From Anthopleura xanthogrammica (lineage: Eukaryota; Cnidaria; Anthozoa; Actiniaria; Actiniidae), in the NCBI GenBank assembly GCA_964019055.1, contig OZ025223.1, positions 5,880,625-5,944,624 of the forward strand: DNA of 64,000 nucleotides. Reading direction: 5' to 3'. Position 1 is the first letter of the stretch. Each line of letters opens with the position of its first letter. The translations under genes were made by a program, and so were the position numbers. The notes below the pieces were generated by a model. That model was not told the origin of the DNA, ran no database searches, and saw only the letters and a list, made by a program, of their open reading frames with translations. Positions 60,001-64,000 of the stretch are shown piece after piece.

Positions 60001-62524
60001 GTCCTGCAGAATACAACATGGAAAACGTGAAGATGCGACAAGTTAATTCAACAATGATCTAATGACTCTGTCTCTGTTTCAGTCCTACAGAATAAACATC
60101 GAAAGCTGTGCTCTGGAGACAGTCCTGAAGAAGCCAAACTACCAGCTCCAGCTAATACTCCAATAATACTGCCACAGCCATCTCTACAACTACTAGCTCC
60201 AACTTTAATCAGTTCTACACCAGCAACAGGCACTCCAGTAATACCACCACAGCCATCCCCACAATTGTCAGCGTTACCGTCACCACTGTCACCTTTATCA
60301 CCATTTCTGTATGTTCCATCACCTATGCACGTATCACCAGATTTGTCACCCAACCACGTCACTTACAGTTCCTAAATGCATCTAACACCAGCACCCCACG
60401 ACAAAGTACTGGAGAATTATTCTTCAATGAATGAATTCAGCAATGGTATCACATGCACCTTTCTTGGAACCTAAAACACAATCTTATGGTAGATCACCCT
60501 GTCACATTCTTGGCTAATATTGTGTCTTGGTAATATGGGAACTGGTAACTATGGTAACTTATTTGGTTTCTATGGTGACCATATGTACACCATAACTTAC
60601 TCCTTTTTTGTCTTGGTTGTTTGTAAGGTTGACTTTGGCTTGGTCAGGAAGTCGGAAAAAATATCATCATCATCACTACCAATCGTTTTGTCTGGACTTC
60701 TGTGGTTAAAAAAAATTTAACATTTTACCCTAGCTGCTGATCTAATGGCGTTTTCATTTTCTTAGAGATTGTATGTAGGATTTACTGTTTTGCTGCAACA
60801 TAATAGAAGACCACTGGGTTATCGCCACCCAGTACTATTAAAGTAAACAAAGAATGACATTTGAACTAGAGACATTTTTTGTTGGTTTAGTATATTTGGC
60901 CAAAAAATACCATCATTGATTACACTAATTAGATTTCATATTCAAACAAGGGAGGGATTTACCGTAATATCCATATGTATATTATAATGCATGTGACGTA
61001 GTTAGTACTATTGTTCATATACCAAATTTAGGTAGTAGGTGAGAAAGATTCAAGCCTACATTAGGTAGCTTTTTCAACCCTGCAATGATATCTCAAGTCA
61101 CAGGGGGGGCGGAAAGTGGGGGGGCCAGGGGGCACTGGCCCCCCACTTATTTTTTTGGGGGGGCCAGGCTCCCTCCAAAAAATTGTATTTTGGATAAATC
61201 ATAAACTATAAATCATAAATATTTTTAAAGGCATTTGTATTTTGTATTTTGTAAAAAAAAAAATTGTAGTGCCCCCCCAATGATTTTCAGCTTCTGCTGC
61301 CACTGAGTCAGTAAACTACTGTAGAACCAGTTATATACTAACCCCCTTCCACTTCTGTCTTTTCTTGAGTCTGATAGTGACTTATCTTTCATGTCTAGTA
61401 TATCATTTCTAAATGAATCCAAACCATTCTCACTTGCATGGCTCAGGCTAGCTGACTTGTCATCTTTGATTCTCTGTGGAATCTTACTGGGTTTCTATGG
61501 AAACAGGAAACAGGATTATTATTAATGAAACTCTTGATTACAATTCAGTGAAAAAAACAGTAGATATATTCCTCTGTTTATTAACATGACACAGTAAGAT
61601 AGGTAAAGTTGGATGTCTGTTTACAACAAGATAGACTTGATAGTTAGGTAATAAATACAGTATCTGAATATATTGCTATGTTGGTGGGTAGCTTCATTTT
61701 TGAATTGAAATATGTTTCACCATCAAAAAGCTTTTATTCATTCCCTAGCTTTCGCACTCTTGTCCATCACTGTGTGTAATATACCCTAGATGATAGATGA
61801 GAGTCCGAAAGCTAGGGAATGAACAAAAATCTTTTGCTGGTAAAAAATATTTCAATTCAAAAATACAGTATTTTCACATTTGTGGTTCTCTCCCTTGAAA
61901 CAAGTTAGGTTTTTTCTCCAGGTTCTCTAGTTTTCCTCCCTCCATGAATTTCAACATGTATACAAAGGATCATTGAGTGTGTTAATAAAAGTGGGCCAAG
62001 TTCATACAGAATTTGTTCACCCACTATAAAACAAGGATTAATGGACAGGTGTGTGAACCTTGTATTGGAAGTTAATTAGGAAAGCTTGATGCAAAACTTC
62101 ACATGCAAAAAGTACACATTGCAGCATTTTATCATTCAATTATCACATCTTTTTTAAAAGGAAGGATTCAGAGCCTAAATTGGTACTACATTCTTATAAA
62201 TTAAATATCTTATAATAACTTGCAGTATGTCAGTCTAAGAATCACATTACTAGGCATTTCATTTGCAACATACAGTTAAGCATTTCACATGCAAACACGT
62301 TTATAAAGTTAAAGTTATAGTGGTACTTTAATTTTTTTAATTTGTTTTGAAAATCTTGCTTGAGTCTTGCAAGAGCATTTGAATTATTATCAATGTTAAT
62401 TTGTACATTGTATGAGGTTATACTGTATAAACTATATGAAGTTTGTCAACGTTGTTACCATATCATCATCACTTTCAAATCCAGCACTGATCATCAATTC
62501 TGAGTGACTTTTTTCCTCTTCATC
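55548..62524 (-). CDS. CEP43: CEP43 (FGFR1OP/FOP) centrosomal protein, 3' six exons
   Basis: Minus-strand exons: 62459-62524, 61343-61494, 59768-60003, 57996-58065, 56801-56882, 55548-55637 (stop TGA); 231 residues, all phases agree. Landmarks in FOP order: KPSKIPQRIKDD, AGGLASLKGAPPLSSGGGG, LAEIDSRINKLGF, EYDYEDDFQAS, LSLTEEIDEQLSS and the end ADDLLTTDRTVSRASDNGLD followed by YAEDIFDDV. FOP anchors microtubules at centrosomes and basal bodies with CEP350 and works in ciliogenesis. The N-terminal LisH part is not in the window. An open acidic stretch at 59390-59468 (QENIGEADISNDEEAAASKS) could be an optional exon but has no normal donor. The exon donors at 56801 (AAG|GTTTGT) and 59768 (TTTG|GTTAGT) are unremarkable. 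Confidence 0.85.
55727..56301. mobile_element. ~560-bp foldback element with 9-bp direct repeats
   Basis: TGGAGTGAGTAATGTGATCG...GACTGACGTTTCGACAACCT (55770-55850) is inverted at 56200-56288 (GGTTGTCGAAACGTCAGTC...). AGGCTGTTT at 55727-55735 and 56293-56301 may be the target duplication. It lies in the last CEP43 intron. Confidence 0.75.
56991..57265 (+). mobile_element. tRNA-derived SINE
   Basis: Begins with a tRNA-like head (GGCTCAGTTGGTTGAGCACC, B box GGGTTCAAGCCC, a loop with TTC anticodon), followed by a body with CTCGGATGACCACGTAAAA. The acceptor stem pairs poorly, so this is not a tRNA gene. It ends just before the TTAA element at 57281. In a CEP43 intron. Confidence 0.7.
57281..57825. 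mobile_element. TTAA-flanked foldback MITE
   Basis: TTAAAGGGGGACTAGTACGA and TCGTACTAGTCCCCCTTTAA at the ends; imperfect arms run to the centre (TTTACTCAACACCATACAT / GTGTTTAGTGTTGAGTAAA). No ORF. Confidence 0.85.
58405..58782. mobile_element. Foldback element, CAAGGGCGGATCCAGG termini
   Basis: CAAGGGCGGATCCAGG...CCTGGATCCGCCCTTG with G-rich/C-rich subterminal parts. It shares GGCGGATCCAG with the element at 48666; no clear target duplication. Confidence 0.75.
59977..60100. repeat. Tandem ~40-bp duplication over a CEP43 splice acceptor
   Basis: CTCTGACTCAGTCCTGCAGA and ATACAACATGGA (59991-60023) recur as CTGTTTCAGTCCTACAGA and ATAAACATCGA (60076-60104). On the minus strand each copy offers an acceptor followed by GACTGA(G/A)(T/A)CAGAG. 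Confidence 0.6.
61101..61305. mobile_element. CAG...CTG element with 5-bp TSD
   Basis: CAGGGGGGGCGGAAAG...CTTCTGCTGCCACTG, flanked by AGTCA at 61096-61100 and 61306-61310. Same end bases and TSD length as the element at 48666. In a CEP43 intron, 38 bp from the exon at 61343. Confidence 0.65.
61697..61864. repeat. Foldback element
   Basis: TTTTGAATTGAAATATGTTT...TTCATTCCCTAGCTTTCGCA pairs with CCGAAAGCTAGGGAATGAA...AATATTTCAATTCAAAA. Confidence 0.8.
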
Positions 62525-62655
62525 CTTTAATAAGAACCACACAATTAAATACTCTGATACTTTTACATTATATTTTAAAATAATAAGGAATAAATGATTA
62601 ACTTTGGAGACCACTGTTATCGAAAGCAATTCATTAATAATAAAAGTGCATAATA

Positions 62656-63613
62656 TATATAAGCCCTACAGGATCACTTACCGCGATTCTCAATATTCTG
62701 CGAACTCAGACATTTCAACGGCTTGTTGTGAAATTGTTTTTTTTCGCTGCCGTCAATCAAAACTAATCAGTCGGTACGTTTTATATTTTTGACTGCCAGC
62801 AGTGAAAAACCAAATTTCAACGGGCAACTCGCAACTACCGAGTTCGCAGAATATTGAGAATCACAGTAATGATTTGAAAGCCCTTACAAAAATGAATAGA
62901 ATGGTGTTTACTATTCTTTGATATCTATTTTCATTGCCGAGATATTCCATATAGAAATTACGAAGTGATGAGGTCATTTAAGGTCAAAAGTCAAAGGTCA
63001 AATCATCAAATAGAATATATTTAGCTCGCAGACATGATATGATACGTTCGAGATATGATAAGGGAAACAATATCAGGCTCGTAACATGTAATTATTTGTT
63101 TATTACACATTTTAGGTCAATTATATATTAATCACAAGATTTTATTGGACAGTTTACCGGGAAGTGATATCGTATCACTTCACTGATATGGTTTTTATTC
63201 ACAGCTTTATATCACGGATATCGACCCTAAATGTGTAATAATTAAAATATATCATTCCTAAAAGAAATAATTGAGGATTCTTTTTTATCTTGAAAAGAGC
63301 CTGGATCCAAGTGTTTCCTTGGAAACACCATCAAACATACCAAACTTACTGTCTTACCCCGACCAATAACCAACATAAGTTTCAGCCACTTTGCGCCAAT
63401 ATTTCTAGCAGAGTTACTTTCTATTTGATGATTTCATTTTTGACCTTTATTAAATGATGTCATCACTTCCTAATTATTCATATATTTTATATATTCATAT
63501 ATTTAAAAATATCTAAGCAGAGAAAAGAGATATCAAATAATAGCAAAAGCCATTCTTATTGTTTTACTTTATAAGGTCTTTCAAATTATGAATCCATCCT
63601 GTAGGGCTTATAT
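62656..63613. mobile_element. Nested set of foldback elements
   Basis: Outer ends TATAAGCCCTACAGGAT / ATCCTGTAGGGCTTATA enclose (a) a family D foldback 62677-62870 (GATTCTCAATATTCTGCGAA and complement), (b) a foldback 62872-63590 (ATTTGAAAG...TTTGATATCTATTTTC / GAGATATCAAATAATAG...CTTTCAAAT; ATTTGATGATTT pairs inside), and (c) an inner inverted pair 63100-63242 (ATTACACATTTTAGGTC / GACCCTAAATGTGTAATAAT). Confidence 0.7.
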
Positions 63614-64000
63614 TAAGCTTATAAGCCATCAACTTCATTATAGTCTTGATTACAATGATTGCAATCATAATGTCTTGGCTTTATAAACCTGGACACATGT
63701 GACTGCAGTAAGTGGTCCCAGATGTGAGGAATGTTGATTCTGTCCCATCCAGGTTCAGATTTATATTTAATTTTAATATTTTAATTCTTTAAAAATATTC
63801 TGTCATATATAGTTAGAATTTCTCATTATCATTGACTTTATATTTAATACTTTTAAATAAATCATAATTGCAAGCCATTATTAAACTTTGTTGAAATGTT
63901 TAGTTTTGGGAGACCTGTGGTAAGTTGTCCACAGGCATCCCAAGCAATTAAATTAAGGTGATTCCGTAGTTTAGCATTTTACACGCTCTACTGCAAACAG
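63614..64000. other. No feature seen
   Basis: AT-rich sequence upstream of the first visible CEP43 exon; presumably intron. No LisH-coding exon could be found here. Confidence 0.4.

Overview
Eukaryotic (metazoan) nuclear DNA: AT-rich, genes split by GT-AG introns, and a very dense load of short foldback (MITE-like) transposons, satellites and non-LTR retrotransposons. The gene content (PARP4, MGME1, CEP43/FOP, a Rab, an MCFD2-like EF-hand protein, an ABIN-like coiled coil) and repeat style point to a marine invertebrate, most likely an anthozoan cnidarian. The clade is an inference from general appearance, not a proof. Exons below were worked out by eye from splice sites, reading phase and family resemblance; every chained gene keeps one open frame across its listed exons.

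Layout. (1) 1-17216, plus strand: the 3' part of a PARP4 (vault PARP) gene, 14 exons encoding 1374 residues from just after the vWA domain to the stop. It carries a 2.3-kb proline-rich exon with an internal tandem duplication, a duplicated small exon, a 1.85-kb intronic 42-bp satellite and many foldback elements. (2) 17217-23275: no gene seen. (3) 23276-24208, plus: intronless ABIN/TNIP-like coiled-coil protein with a UBAN-like motif. (4) 27377-33937, minus: complete four-exon MGME1 mitochondrial exonuclease with an unusual C-terminal extension. (5) 34703-40171: a 5.47-kb hAT-type element with matching termini and an 8-bp target duplication, holding a clustered 20-bp motif, a 24-bp satellite, a GGTG/GGTA microsatellite and a nested CR1/L2-like retrotransposon. 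It interrupts a possible unidentified plus-strand gene whose last exons end at 40543. (6) 41912-46552, plus: four-exon divergent Rab GTPase. (7) 47849-50904, minus: secreted two-EF-hand protein with a Gln/His/Asp repeat tail. (8) 51330-52165: truncated RT fragment. (9) 53201-54540: 40-bp satellite with a 436-bp higher-order period. (10) 55548-62524, minus: 3' exons of CEP43 (FGFR1OP/FOP); its 5' exons with the LisH domain lie beyond the window.

The host genes are unrelated housekeeping or signalling genes and do not form a pathway. The most unusual content is the mobile DNA: several foldback families recognisable at more than one site (TTAA-flanked, 5-bp-TSD CAG...CTG, a ~200-bp GAC/GTC family), nested insertions, and foldbacks that touch coding sequence at the PARP4 stop codon and next to a PARP4 splice donor. 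I see no CRISPR, operon or prokaryotic feature.
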